A DNA stretch of 64,000 nucleotides from positions 1-64,000 of the forward strand of contig NZ_WNKW01000001.1 of NCBI RefSeq assembly GCF_009720775.1. Direction: 5' to 3'. A program made the translations under genes and the position numbers. Positions 26,308 through 35,249 of this stretch are shown piece after piece (the stretch's first letter is position 1; every line of letters begins with the position of its first letter). Below the pieces are notes generated by a model that was not told where the DNA came from, did no database searches, and saw only the letters and a program-made list of their open reading frames with translations. The stretch is from Pseudoduganella danionis (GTDB taxonomy: Bacteria; Pseudomonadota; Gammaproteobacteria; Burkholderiales; Burkholderiaceae_D).

Positions 26308-26820
26308 CTAGTGTGTCGCTGGCGTGGGCGCGGCAAGTGTTTTCTCCCAGTAGCCGACGTCGATCCAGCGGCCGAATTTGAAGCCGACTTCGCGGAACTG
26401 GGCGACTTTTTCGAAGCCCATTTTTTCATGCAGCGCCACGCTGGCCGGATTCGGCTGCGCGATACCGCCGATGACGAGGTGGTAGCCGCCAGCCGTCAGG
26501 CGTGCCAGTAGTTGCTGATAGAGCGCCGTGCCCAGGCCTTTGCCTGCGGTATCCGGCGCCAGATACACCGAGCTTTCGACTGAAAAGCGATAGGCATGAC
26601 GTACGCGCCATTTGGTGGCATAGGCATAACCCGCCAGCACCCCATCCACTTCAACCACCAGCCACGGCAGGCCGCCGCGCTGCACGTCGGCGATGCGCTG
26701 CTGCATCTCGGCTGCCGTTACTGCCTGCTCTTCGAAGCTGATGGACGTGGTCAGCACGTAGTGGTTATAGATGGCGACTATGGCTGGGGCGTCATCGGCA
26801 ACGGCGTCACGAATGATCAT
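26308..26820 (-). CDS. GNAT-family N-acetyltransferase (phosphinothricin acetyltransferase-like)
   Basis: A 170-residue acetyl-CoA-dependent enzyme. The pattern IRDAVADDAPAIVAIYNHYV at the N-terminus and SSVYLAPDTAGKGLGTALYQ (about residues 84-103, the acetyl-CoA loop), then GFKFGRWIDVGYWEK near the end, match the PAT/Bar and MnaT subgroup, which acetylates phosphinothricin, methionine sulfone/sulfoximine or similar amino compounds. It is the last gene of the leftward amgK-murU-pepP-ubiH series, 35 bp after ubiH. Its first codons also appear in the duplicate at 22.9 kb. Confidence 0.9.
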   Translation of the reverse strand: MIIRDAVADDAPAIVAIYNHYVLTTSISFEEQAVTAAEMQQRIADVQRGGLPWLVVEVDGVLAGYAYATKWRVRHAYRFSVESSVYLAPDTAGKGLGTALYQQLLARLTAGGYHLVIGGIAQPNPASVALHEKMGFEKVAQFREVGFKFGRWIDVGYWEKTLAAPTPATH

Positions 26821-27077
26821 TTTTTCTCCGTTTGAGCGGCAGGTTTTTCAGGTTCTTAGCGGCGGCCGTACATCAGCAGTTCGGCCAGCATATTGCGCGC
26901 AGGTGGTACCAGGTCGATGGCGGTCAGCGACAGGCCCAGCAAACTTTGCAGCGGCGAAGTGCTGGCGAAGATGCGCGCCATGGTATCGGTAATGCGCACG
27001 GTGGTCTGGCGATCCTGCTCGCGCAGTACGGTGAACTGCGCCAGATGGGCCGGATCGGCGCCCTGTGCCAGCACCTT
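26791..27077 (-). repeat. Intact partner of the 22.9-kb direct repeat
   Basis: This region spans the start of the acetyltransferase gene and the end of ubiH. It is the complete version of the sequence duplicated at 22891-23153. The two copies are direct repeats and bracket about 3.6 kb containing the MITE-like element, the four accessory genes and the acetyltransferase body. Confidence 0.88.
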
Positions 27078-28058
27078 GGCCAGTACCGCGACATCGCGCA
27101 GGCCGAGGTTGAGGCCTTGTCCGGCAACGGGATGCAGCGTCTGCGCTGCATTGCCGATGGCGACCGTGCGTGCCGTGCTGCGCGGGTCGGCGTTCAGCCC
27201 GAGCGGGAAGGCCAAACGCGGCGTGGCGTGTACGAAGCGGCCCAGGCGGCTGCCGAAGGCGGCGCCGAGTTCGGCGAGGAAGCTGGCGTCGCCGAGTGCC
27301 TGCACGCGCGCCGCTTCGTCGGGACGCAGACACCACACCAGCGAGTATTCGCCGGCAGCGCCGCCTTGATCCTGCGGCAGCAGGGCCAGCGGACCTTGTT
27401 CCGTAAAGCGTTCGTAGGCGCGCGCCGCGATGGGGCGGTCGGCGCGGACCTGTGCGATGACGGCGCTCTGCTGGTAGTCGCGTCGCTGCGAACGGCTGGC
27501 CTGATCGCTGAACAGGCCACCTTCGGCCTGCACCACGATGGCTGCGCGTACGGCGGGTACGTCGCCAGCCAGCACCACGCGCACATGGTCGGCCTGTTCG
27601 TCGATATTCTCTACGCGGGCAGGACGCAACATGGGGATGCCAGCCTTCAGGCAGGCGGCGCCCAGTGCTGTCACGATGTCGCCGTAGCGGGTCACGTAGC
27701 CGAGTGCCGGCAGATCGTGCTCGCTGCGGTCGATCAGGCTGCGGCCGAACTGGCCGCGGCGTGAAACGTGGATCTGTTCGATCGGCGTGGCCACGGCAGG
27801 CCATGCGTGGATGGCATCGAGGATCTGGCGGCTGCCCCACGCCAGTGCCAGCGAACGGGGATCGTCGCTGGCCTGCGCCAGTGAACGGGCGTCGATCAGG
27901 GCGATGCGATCTGCCGCCATGCCGCGCTGGTACAGTAGCAGGGCCAGTGCCATGCCGGCCGGTCCGGCACCGCAGATGGCGACGTCGTAGTCTGTGCGGC
28001 CGCTTGCGGCGTTGGCGGGGCTGCGGTGGTTATCGCTGGAATTCGGGGTAGTACTCAT
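26856..28058 (-). CDS. UbiH/UbiF/COQ6-family FAD-dependent ubiquinone hydroxylase
   Basis: A 400-residue flavoprotein monooxygenase that hydroxylates the ring of ubiquinone precursors. Features are the N-terminal FAD motif GAGPAGMALALLL (about residues 32-44), the DDPRSLAL segment, and the C-terminal IGNAAQTLHPVAGQGLNLGLRD (about 300-320), which is the second FAD-binding motif of the family. It cannot be assigned to C5, C6 or C1 hydroxylation by sequence alone, although the position next to pepP matches ubiH in E. coli. A truncated duplicate of its last 73 codons lies at 22.9-23.2 kb. Confidence 0.93.
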   Translation of the reverse strand: MSTTPNSSDNHRSPANAASGRTDYDVAICGAGPAGMALALLLYQRGMAADRIALIDARSLAQASDDPRSLALAWGSRQILDAIHAWPAVATPIEQIHVSRRGQFGRSLIDRSEHDLPALGYVTRYGDIVTALGAACLKAGIPMLRPARVENIDEQADHVRVVLAGDVPAVRAAIVVQAEGGLFSDQASRSQRRDYQQSAVIAQVRADRPIAARAYERFTEQGPLALLPQDQGGAAGEYSLVWCLRPDEAARVQALGDASFLAELGAAFGSRLGRFVHATPRLAFPLGLNADPRSTARTVAIGNAAQTLHPVAGQGLNLGLRDVAVLAKVLAQGADPAHLAQFTVLREQDRQTTVRITDTMARIFASTSPLQSLLGLSLTAIDLVPPARNMLAELLMYGRR

Positions 28059-28088
28059 GATTGCTGCATTTCGGGTTGCTGCATCAGC

Positions 28089-29444
28089 TTAAGGGGTGGG
28101 GCGCTGCTGCATGAGATGTTCGATATCGGCCACGCTCTTGGGCGCGGCAGCGCTCAGGATGGTGTAGCCGCTGTCCGTCACCAGCACATCGTCTTCGATG
28201 CGGATGCCGGTATTCCAGTAGCACTCGGGTACGTCCGGCGCGGGCCGCACGTAGATGCCCGGCTCCACCGTCAGCGTCATGCCCGGCTGTAGCGGGCGCG
28301 AGGGCTTGTCGGCGGCCGTGATGTCGCGGTAGTGGCCCACGTCGTGCACGTCCAGCCCTAGCCAGTGGCCGGTGCCGTGCATGTAGAATTTCTGGTGGTG
28401 CTGGTTGGCGATCACGTCGTCGACCGTGCCGTGCACATTGGCCTGCAGCAGTCCCAGATCGAGCATGCCTTGTGCCAGCACCTTGACGGCTGCCTGATGC
28501 ATGTCGGCGTAAGGTCGGCCCGGTGCGATCACGCCCAGCGCAGCCGCTTGTGCAGCCAGTACCAGTTCGTACAGGCGCTGCTGCGCAGCGCTGAAACGGC
28601 CGTTCACCGGATAGGTGCGCGAGATGTCGGCCGCATAGCTGTTGTATTCGCAGCCGGCGTCGATCAGCAGCAGTTCGCCGTCGCGGCACAAGCCGTTGTT
28701 GGCGCTGTAGTGCAGCACGCAGGCGCGTTCGCCGCTGGCGACAATCGAGTTATAGGCCGGTGCCTGTGCGCCGCTGCGGCGGAAGGCGTACAGCAGTTCG
28801 GCTTCCACTTCGTATTCGTACATGCCGGGCCGCGTGGCCAGCATGGCGCGCAGGTGGGCCTGCGCCGAGATGTCGGCGGCGCGCTGCATGCAGGCCAGTT
28901 CTTCGGCATCCTTGCGCAGGCGCAGTTCGGCCAGCAGGGGCAGCAGGTCGACCGCGCTATCGGGCGGCGTTACGCCCGTGCGGGCGCGGGCGCGCAGGGC
29001 CGAGCGCCAGACTTTGACCTGGGTATCGAGGCTGCCGCCCAGCGGGTAGTACAGGGCCGGTGCATCGGCCAGCAGGCGGCTCATTTCGCTGTCAAGGTCT
29101 TCGATCGCGTAGGCGGCATCCATGCCGAAGGCTAGGCGGGCCGCTTCCGGTCCGTAGCGGTAGCCATCCCAGATTTCCCGTTCGGGGTTTTTCTGGCGAC
29201 AGAACAAAATGGCCTGTGCGGCGCTGTCGGCACGCGCCGCCACCAGTACCAGCACGCTGTCCGGTTCCGTGAAGCCGCTCAGGTAGTAGAAATCGCTGTC
29301 GTGGCGGTACGGGTATTCGTTGTCGGCGTTGCGCACCACTTCCGGTGCCGTGGCCAGCACGGCGATGGCGCCGGCCGGCAGTTGCGCCAGCAGGCGGCTA
29401 CGGCGCGCCGCGCAGGCGGCCATCAGACTGGCCGCGCTGTTCAC
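28089..29444 (-). CDS. pepP: Xaa-Pro aminopeptidase P
   Basis: A 451-residue metallopeptidase removing N-terminal residues preceding proline. The N-terminal AMP_N domain (YPYRHDSDFYYLSGF) is followed by the M24 pita-bread domain, with metal ligands in LLIDAGCEYNSYAADISR (two Asp), HGTGHWLGLDVHD (His), TVEPGIYV (Glu) and GIRIEDD (Glu). The GTG at 29444 is chosen because GTGA overlaps the murU stop, implying coupled translation; an ATG at 29519 lies inside murU and adds residues unlike PepP. The gene pairs with ubiH as in E. coli. Confidence 0.95.
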   Translation of the reverse strand: MNSAASLMAACAARRSRLLAQLPAGAIAVLATAPEVVRNADNEYPYRHDSDFYYLSGFTEPDSVLVLVAARADSAAQAILFCRQKNPEREIWDGYRYGPEAARLAFGMDAAYAIEDLDSEMSRLLADAPALYYPLGGSLDTQVKVWRSALRARARTGVTPPDSAVDLLPLLAELRLRKDAEELACMQRAADISAQAHLRAMLATRPGMYEYEVEAELLYAFRRSGAQAPAYNSIVASGERACVLHYSANNGLCRDGELLLIDAGCEYNSYAADISRTYPVNGRFSAAQQRLYELVLAAQAAALGVIAPGRPYADMHQAAVKVLAQGMLDLGLLQANVHGTVDDVIANQHHQKFYMHGTGHWLGLDVHDVGHYRDITAADKPSRPLQPGMTLTVEPGIYVRPAPDVPECYWNTGIRIEDDVLVTDSGYTILSAAAPKSVADIEHLMQQRPTP

Positions 29445-30166
29445 TGGATGGACGCCGGCCGCGGCGACAGCGGGGCGTTGAGTTGTTCCAGTTGCTGCAC
29501 GGTGCCGAGGTTGTGCCATGGTCCCGTGTAGACTTCACCGCCTACCTGTCCGCGCTCGGCGGCTTCGCGCAGCAGCGGGCCCAGTTTGGCGTGGCTGCCC
29601 GGCGTGATCCCGTCGAACAGCTCCATGCGGTAGACGCCGATATTGCCGAAGGTGTAGCGCGGCGTGCCGTCGTTATTCACGGTGTACAGGGTCAGGCCGA
29701 AATCGCCGTCCGGATGGAAGTCCGGATTCGGCACCAGATACAGCCAGCACACATCGCGCTTTTCGGCCGGATAAGGATTGCCCCACAGGTCTTTATCGTG
29801 CAGCACGTCGAGCACCTGGGTGAAATCGAACTGCGGGATGTACAGGTCGGCCGAGATGGCGAGGAACGGTTCTTCGCCGAGCAGGTGGCGCGCTGCGGCC
29901 ACGCCGCCGGCCGTTTCCAGCGCCGTGCCTTCGCGCGAGTATTGAATCCTGGCGCCGTATTTGCTGCCATCACCGAGCAGCGCTTCGATCTGCTCGCCCA
30001 GATGGGCGTGGTTGATGACGATTTCGGTAATCCCTGCCTTGACCAGATTCACCACGTGCCAGACGATCAGCGGACGGCCACGTACCACCAGCAGCGGTTT
30101 GGGCGTGGTGTCCGTCAGCGGGCGCATGCGCTCGCCGCGACCGGCGGCGAAGATCATTGCTTTCAT
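29441..30166 (-). CDS. murU: N-acetylmuramate alpha-1-phosphate uridylyltransferase
   Basis: A 241-residue nucleotidyltransferase that makes UDP-MurNAc from MurNAc-1-P, bypassing de novo synthesis in the peptidoglycan recycling route known from Pseudomonas (the fosfomycin-tolerant pathway). It has the family motif AAGRGERMRPLTDTTPKPLL (residues 7-26), SADLYIP for the metal site and a C-terminal NLGT. It directly follows amgK (9-bp gap), the kinase that supplies its substrate, which supports MurU over generic sugar-1-P nucleotidyltransferases. Coupled to pepP by a GTGA overlap. Confidence 0.93.
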   Translation of the reverse strand: MKAMIFAAGRGERMRPLTDTTPKPLLVVRGRPLIVWHVVNLVKAGITEIVINHAHLGEQIEALLGDGSKYGARIQYSREGTALETAGGVAAARHLLGEEPFLAISADLYIPQFDFTQVLDVLHDKDLWGNPYPAEKRDVCWLYLVPNPDFHPDGDFGLTLYTVNNDGTPRYTFGNIGVYRMELFDGITPGSHAKLGPLLREAAERGQVGGEVYTGPWHNLGTVQQLEQLNAPLSPRPASIQ

Positions 30167-30175
30167 GGCCGCCCC

Positions 30176-31252
30176 TTAGAAGGTGTAGCCGACTTGCGGC
30201 GCCTTGTTTTCCAGCGTGTCCAGCAGACGTAGCAGGGGTTTCAGTTCAGGGTAGCGGCCGGCTGTCTTGCGCACGTATTCGAGCACGGTAGGCAGGTCGT
30301 CCAGATACTGGGCTTTGCCGTCGCGGTAGTTGAGGCGGCAGAACAGGCCGAGGATTTTCAGATGGCGCTGCAGGCCCATGTACTCGAAATCCTTGTAGAA
30401 GTCGTCGATGTCGGCAGCCACGGGCAGGCCCAGCGACTTGGCATGCTGCCAGTAGCGGATTACCCAGTCCAGCACCAGTTCTTCATCCCACTGCACATAG
30501 GCGTCGCGCAGCAGCGAGGCCAGATCGTAGGTCATGGGGCCGTACAGCGCATCCTGGAAGTCCAGCACGCCGGGATTGCCCACGTCGATCTGCATCAGAT
30601 TGCGCGAATGGAAATCGCGGTGCACGAATACCTGCGCCTGCGCCGTCACATTGGCCAGTATCGCGTCGAACACGCCCTGCAGCGATTTCTGCTGAGCGTC
30701 GGTCAGGGTGGCGTTCAGGTGGCGGCCGATATACCACTCGGGGAATAGCGCCATTTCGCGCTGCAGGAAGGCGCGGTCGTATTCGGGCAGCACGTCCGGC
30801 GCGCTGGTGAGCTGGAAGCGGCTCAGGGCTTCCAGCGCTTCGGCGTACATAATGGAGGCGTTATCGTGGTCCAGCACCTGCAGATAGGTGGTGGTGCCCA
30901 GATCGGACAGCAGCATGAAGCCGCGTTCGTAATCAGTGGCGATAATGCGCGGCACGCTCACGCCGGCCTGACGCAGCATTTCCGCGACCTTGACGTAAGC
31001 GAGCACGTTTTCGCGTTCCGGCGGCGCGTCCATGGCGATCAGCGTGCTGCCCAGCACGGCTTGCTGTTCTGGCAACACGTCAAGGCGGAAATAGCGGCGG
31101 AAACTGGCGTCGGCCGATGCCGCGCGCGCACTGGCCGCAGCCACCACATTCAAGCCGGCCAGCCACTCGGTGAGAGCGGCCAGACGCAGATCGGGGGTGT
31201 TAGCAGCGGTGTTAGCAGGCGTATCAGATGGTAAATTCTGTAATAATGACAT
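30176..31252 (-). CDS. amgK: N-acetylmuramate / N-acetylglucosamine anomeric kinase
   Basis: A 358-residue kinase of the aminoglycoside phosphotransferase fold that phosphorylates MurNAc at C1 for recycling. The catalytic loop VHRDFHSRNLM (His-x-Asp-x4-Asn, about residues 218-228) and metal-binding DFQDALYG (about 237-244) are visible. Pairing with murU and divergence from lptD match the Pseudomonas amgK-murU arrangement near lptD. It is the first gene of the leftward operon. Confidence 0.93.
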   Translation of the reverse strand: MSLLQNLPSDTPANTAANTPDLRLAALTEWLAGLNVVAAASARAASADASFRRYFRLDVLPEQQAVLGSTLIAMDAPPERENVLAYVKVAEMLRQAGVSVPRIIATDYERGFMLLSDLGTTTYLQVLDHDNASIMYAEALEALSRFQLTSAPDVLPEYDRAFLQREMALFPEWYIGRHLNATLTDAQQKSLQGVFDAILANVTAQAQVFVHRDFHSRNLMQIDVGNPGVLDFQDALYGPMTYDLASLLRDAYVQWDEELVLDWVIRYWQHAKSLGLPVAADIDDFYKDFEYMGLQRHLKILGLFCRLNYRDGKAQYLDDLPTVLEYVRKTAGRYPELKPLLRLLDTLENKAPQVGYTF

Positions 31253-31292
31253 GGAGCGAACGGCGGAAACCGGTATAGACTGAAGATTCCCC

Positions 31293-31298
31293 TATAAT
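31293..31298 (+). promoter_or_regulatory. Probable -10 box for lptD
   Basis: An exact TATAAT in the 98-bp gap between divergent amgK and lptD, within a short CCCT...AGGG symmetry. No convincing -35 is visible. Assignment to lptD is by position. Confidence 0.4.
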
Positions 31299-31350
31299 AA
31301 GGGATTCAGATTAAAAAATCGCCTGTCATGGTGGTACGCCCTTATTTTTC

Positions 31351-33624
31351 ATGAGTTGCCTGCGCTGGCTTTTGCCCCCCTCTACCTCGCCCCGCTGGGC
31401 CTATGCCCTGACTGCCATCGTGACGGTAACGTCCGTGCCCGGTTACGCCCAGAGCGTGCCCGGCAAGACGCGCGCGCCGCGGGTCGAGAACAAGGCGGCC
31501 GTGACGGTGATCCAGGCGGAAGACATTACCGGCCGTCCCGAGCGCGAAGTCACCCTGACCCGCGATGCGGAGCTGGTCAAGGACCAGACCCGCGTAAAGG
31601 CCGACACGGCCTGCTACCGCCAAGTGGAAGATGAAGTGCATGCCGAGGGCAAGGTGCGCATCTGGCGCTTCGGCGACTATTTCACCGGCGATGAGCTGCA
31701 GATGAATATGGATACGGGGCAGGGCTATATGCTCAACCCGACCTACCGCATGGAGACCAACCATGCGCAGGGCAAGGCCGAACGCATTAACTTCCTCAAT
31801 GAAGACGAGGCGCTGGTGCTGAACGGCACCTACAGCACCTGCCAGAGTGCCAATCCGGACTGGTATCTGCGCTCGAATACCCTGAACCTTGATTCGGGGC
31901 GTGACGTGGGCACGGCGGGCAAGACCATCATCTACTTCAAGGATGTGCCGATACTGGGCACGCCAGCGCTATCGTTCTCGCTGTCCGGTGCACGCCGTTC
32001 CGGCTGGCTCTCGCCTATGCCGGGCTTCGGTTCGAAAGGCGCGGCTGAACTGACGGTGCCGTACTATTTAAATATCGCGCCGAATCGCGACCTGACGCTG
32101 TACCCGAAAATCATTCCGCGCCGCGGCTTCCAGCTCGGTGCCAATGGCCGCTATCTGGGCGAGACCGAGGGCGGGTTGTATCAGGGCGAAACCTATCTGG
32201 AATTTCTGCCGCACGACAAGCAGTACATTCCTTCCACGCCGGGCGGTTCCACCGACCGCTGGAGCGTGCGTTCGCACCATACGCAGGAGCTGAGCAACGA
32301 CTGGTCGTATGGCTGGCAGGTGCGCGCGGCCTCGGATAACAACTATCCCAATGACTTCTCCAAGACGGTGTCCAGCTCGACGGAACGCCAGTTGCTGCGC
32401 GAGCTGCGCACCGACTACCATGGCGAGTTCTGGACGCTGACGGCACGCGTGCAGAAGTATCAGGTGCTGCAGGATCCGGAATCCGTGGTTGATCCTAGCC
32501 TGTTCGTTTCGCGTCCTTACGACCGTCTGCCGGCAATTAACTTCCACGCCGCCCAGTACGATGTGGCGGGCGGCTTCGACTGGGCCATGGACAGCGAACT
32601 GACGCGCTTCTACCACCCGACCCTGCTGCGCGGCACCCGTATGGTGGCGATACCGCAGCTCAGCTATCCGATTATCGGCGCCAGCTATTTCATCACGCCC
32701 AAGGCCAGCGTGAATCTGGCCCGCTACGATCTGGATGCCAACGAAACCACCGGCAGCAAGGCCGAGCAGTTGTCGCGTTCCGTGCCGACCCTGTCGGTCG
32801 ATGCTGGGCTGGTATTCGAGCGCCCGCTGCAACTGGGGGGCAAGGAAGTCACGCAGACGCTGGAGCCGCGCCTGTTCTACGTGAATACGCCGTACCGCGA
32901 CCAGAGCCGCTTCCCGACCTTCGATACGGATGCGGCCACCTTCAACTTCAGCCAGATCTTCAGCGAAAACCGTTTCGTCGGTTCCGACCGTATTGGCGAC
33001 GCCAACCAGCTCACGGCGGCACTGGTGTCGCGCTTCCTGAATGAAGCGGGGGCGGAAGCCTTGCGCCTCGCCTTCGGCCAGCGCTTCTACTTCCGCGACC
33101 AGCGCGTGCAGCTCAATTCCACCACGCCGGTAGTCGATGCACGCTCCGACATGCTGCTCGCAGCAACGGGCCGCATCGCCGAAACCTGGGGCTTCGATAG
33201 CGCCGTGCAGTACAGCCCCAGCCAGAGCCGCGTGGTATCGGAGAGCTATACCGTGCAGTGGCTGCCGGGTCAGAAGAAGGTGCTGAATCTGGGCTACCGC
33301 TATCTGCGTAACAGCTTCAAAAATATTGATGTGTCGAGCCAGTGGCCGATATTCCAGCGCTGGTATGGTGTAGGCCGCGTTAGCTACTCGGTGCAGGATA
33401 AGAAAGTGCTGGAAAGTCTGATCGGTCTCGAGTACAACAGCGACTGCTGGGTGTTCCGTATGGGCGCGCAGCGTTTCGTGACGACTTCGACCAAGGCTTC
33501 CACGCCGATCTTCTTCCAGTTGGAGCTGAACGGCCTGTCCCACCTCGGTGTGGGCAGCCCGCTCGAAGCGATGAAAAATAGTATTCCTGGTTACCAGCGT
33601 TTAAACGAAGGCTATGGCCGTTAA
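31351..33624 (+). CDS. lptD: LPS-assembly outer-membrane protein LptD
   Basis: A 757-residue beta-barrel protein that inserts lipopolysaccharide into the outer leaflet together with LptE. It has a signal peptide ending near PGYAQ, an N-terminal jellyroll (OstA-like: ADTACYRQVEDEVHAEGKVRIW) at about residues 50-170, and the LptD barrel (LSGARRSGWLSPMPGFGS onward). Two Cys in STCQSANPDW and another pair near the C-terminus (NSDCWVFRMG) would supply the structural disulphides. It heads the lptD-surA-pdxA-rsmA operon. Partner lptE is at 50.7 kb. Confidence 0.97.
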   Translation: MSCLRWLLPPSTSPRWAYALTAIVTVTSVPGYAQSVPGKTRAPRVENKAAVTVIQAEDITGRPEREVTLTRDAELVKDQTRVKADTACYRQVEDEVHAEGKVRIWRFGDYFTGDELQMNMDTGQGYMLNPTYRMETNHAQGKAERINFLNEDEALVLNGTYSTCQSANPDWYLRSNTLNLDSGRDVGTAGKTIIYFKDVPILGTPALSFSLSGARRSGWLSPMPGFGSKGAAELTVPYYLNIAPNRDLTLYPKIIPRRGFQLGANGRYLGETEGGLYQGETYLEFLPHDKQYIPSTPGGSTDRWSVRSHHTQELSNDWSYGWQVRAASDNNYPNDFSKTVSSSTERQLLRELRTDYHGEFWTLTARVQKYQVLQDPESVVDPSLFVSRPYDRLPAINFHAAQYDVAGGFDWAMDSELTRFYHPTLLRGTRMVAIPQLSYPIIGASYFITPKASVNLARYDLDANETTGSKAEQLSRSVPTLSVDAGLVFERPLQLGGKEVTQTLEPRLFYVNTPYRDQSRFPTFDTDAATFNFSQIFSENRFVGSDRIGDANQLTAALVSRFLNEAGAEALRLAFGQRFYFRDQRVQLNSTTPVVDARSDMLLAATGRIAETWGFDSAVQYSPSQSRVVSESYTVQWLPGQKKVLNLGYRYLRNSFKNIDVSSQWPIFQRWYGVGRVSYSVQDKKVLESLIGLEYNSDCWVFRMGAQRFVTTSTKASTPIFFQLELNGLSHLGVGSPLEAMKNSIPGYQRLNEGYGR

Positions 33625-33701
33625 GGAACCCCGGCGCCTGCTGTCCGATCCGGATGGCCGGTGCTGTTTGATTGATGACTACTGACTGTTGAGCTTCTAC
33701 C

Positions 33702-35171
33702 ATGCGTAATGCCCGTCCCATCCCGATGAAAGTTCTGGCGCTGCTGTTGTGCAGCAGCGCGCTGGCCGGTTGCAGCCTGTTCGGCAAAAAGCCGGCCGCC
33801 GCACCTGCTGCGGCACCAGTGGCCGCACCGGCTGCTGGCGCAGCACCGGCCGCCACGCTGGCGGCCAAGCCAGCCGTCAAGAGTGATGGCAAAGGTTTCC
33901 TGCCGCCCGGCGAATCGGGCAATGTGGCGATCGACTCCATCGTGGTGGTCGTCAACGATGACGTGATCACCCAGCGTGAACTGAATAACCGTATCAAGAC
34001 CGTGACCGGCCGTATGAAGGCGCAGAACGTGGCCCTGCCCGATGCGGCCGACCTGCGCCGCCAGATGCTCGAGCGCATGATCGTGGAACGCGCCCAGCTG
34101 CAGATGGCCAAGGAGATGGGCGTGCGGGTCGATGACCTGCAGCTCGACCGCGCCATTGCCCGTATCGCCGAAGCACAGAAGCTGAGCGTGCAGGATCTGC
34201 GCAACCAGATGGAAAAAGACGGCATGCCTTACGCGGCCTTCCGTGAAGAGATCCGCGAAGAGATCATCATGCAGCGTCTGCGCGAGCATGAAGTCGATGC
34301 CAAGATCCAGATTTCCGATGCCGAGGTGGACAGCTTCCTGGCGGCTGAAAAAGCGGCGGCAGCCGAGCAGTTCGAGCTGAATATTTCGCAGATCATGATC
34401 CGGATTCCGGACAATGCCACGGCCGAAGTGATCGCCCAGCGCCGTGCCCGCGCCGAAGAAGTGATGCGCCAACTGCGCACCGGCGCCGATTTCGCCAAGA
34501 TGGCCGGTACCTATTCCGATTCCAGCGATGCGCTGCAAGGCGGCGTGGTGGGCTGGCGTCAGCCCGAGCGTCTGCCGCCGGTGTTCGCGGAAGCGCTGGT
34601 CAAGCTGAAACCCGGTCAGGTCACGCCTATCATCAAGAGCGTGGGCGCGTTCCACATTCTGAAGGTGTCCGAGCGCCGCAGTCTGGCCGAAGCACAGGCC
34701 GTGGCTGCCGTGCAGCAGACCCACGCGCGCCACATTCTGATCAAGGTCACGCCGACCATGAGCGCGGCCGATGCCAAGCGCAAGCTGCTGGAACTCAAAG
34801 AGCGACTGGATAACAAGGCGGCCAAGTTCGAAGATCTGGCGCGTCTGGTATCGAACGATGGTTCCGCTGCCAAGGGCGGCGATCTGGGCTGGCTGTATCC
34901 GGGCGATACCATGCCGGAATTCGAAACGGCCATGAACAATCTGAAGATCGGCGAAGTCAGCGATCCGGTAGAAACCAGCTTCGGTATTCACCTGATCGAA
35001 GTCCTCGAACGCAAGAGCGACGATGTCTCCAAGGAGCGCGAGCGTAACAATGCCCGTCAGGCTATCCGCGAGCGCAAGATGGAAGAAGAGGCGGAAAGCT
35101 GGCAGCGTGAAGTGCGCGACCGCGCCTATGTCGAATTCCGTACCGAAGACGGCAGCAACCCCGCCAAATAA
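33702..35171 (+). CDS. surA: Periplasmic chaperone / peptidyl-prolyl isomerase SurA (possible lipoprotein)
   Basis: A 489-residue chaperone for outer-membrane proteins, including LptD. After the N-terminus there is an Ala/Pro-rich linker (about residues 29-60), the SurA N-domain (NDDVITQRELNNRIKTV, about 85-235), parvulin domain 1 (about 236-340: ISQIMIRIP, GGVVGWRQPERLP) and parvulin domain 2 (about 350-450: ARHILIKVTP, GGDLGWLYPGDTMP). Unusually, the signal sequence ends in a lipobox, SSALAGC, with Cys24, so it may be lipid-anchored; Ser at +2 would favour the outer membrane. Neighbours are the classical ones. Confidence 0.95.
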   Translation: MRNARPIPMKVLALLLCSSALAGCSLFGKKPAAAPAAAPVAAPAAGAAPAATLAAKPAVKSDGKGFLPPGESGNVAIDSIVVVVNDDVITQRELNNRIKTVTGRMKAQNVALPDAADLRRQMLERMIVERAQLQMAKEMGVRVDDLQLDRAIARIAEAQKLSVQDLRNQMEKDGMPYAAFREEIREEIIMQRLREHEVDAKIQISDAEVDSFLAAEKAAAAEQFELNISQIMIRIPDNATAEVIAQRRARAEEVMRQLRTGADFAKMAGTYSDSSDALQGGVVGWRQPERLPPVFAEALVKLKPGQVTPIIKSVGAFHILKVSERRSLAEAQAVAAVQQTHARHILIKVTPTMSAADAKRKLLELKERLDNKAAKFEDLARLVSNDGSAAKGGDLGWLYPGDTMPEFETAMNNLKIGEVSDPVETSFGIHLIEVLERKSDDVSKERERNNARQAIRERKMEEEAESWQREVRDRAYVEFRTEDGSNPAK

Positions 35172-35186
35172 GGCGGGCTGGCTGGT

Positions 35187-35209
35187 CCCGTCCTGCTGAT
35201 CCGGACGGG
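35187..35209 (+). terminator. Weak hairpin between surA and pdxA
   Basis: CCCGTCC (35187-35193) pairs with GGACGGG (35203-35209) across a 9-nt loop. Only three T residues follow, so it would at most attenuate readthrough into pdxA. Confidence 0.4.
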
Positions 35210-35249
35210 GCAGCCTTTGAATAATCGCATCAGCAGGAAAGGGTCGCCC

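Noticed and set aside
26087..26425. An open minus-strand frame with a Cys-rich tail between the LprI-like and acetyltransferase genes
   Set aside because: No ATG or GTG start; it overlaps the acetyltransferase in another frame, and only a TTG-started 43-residue product would be possible. Conservation would be needed to revive it.
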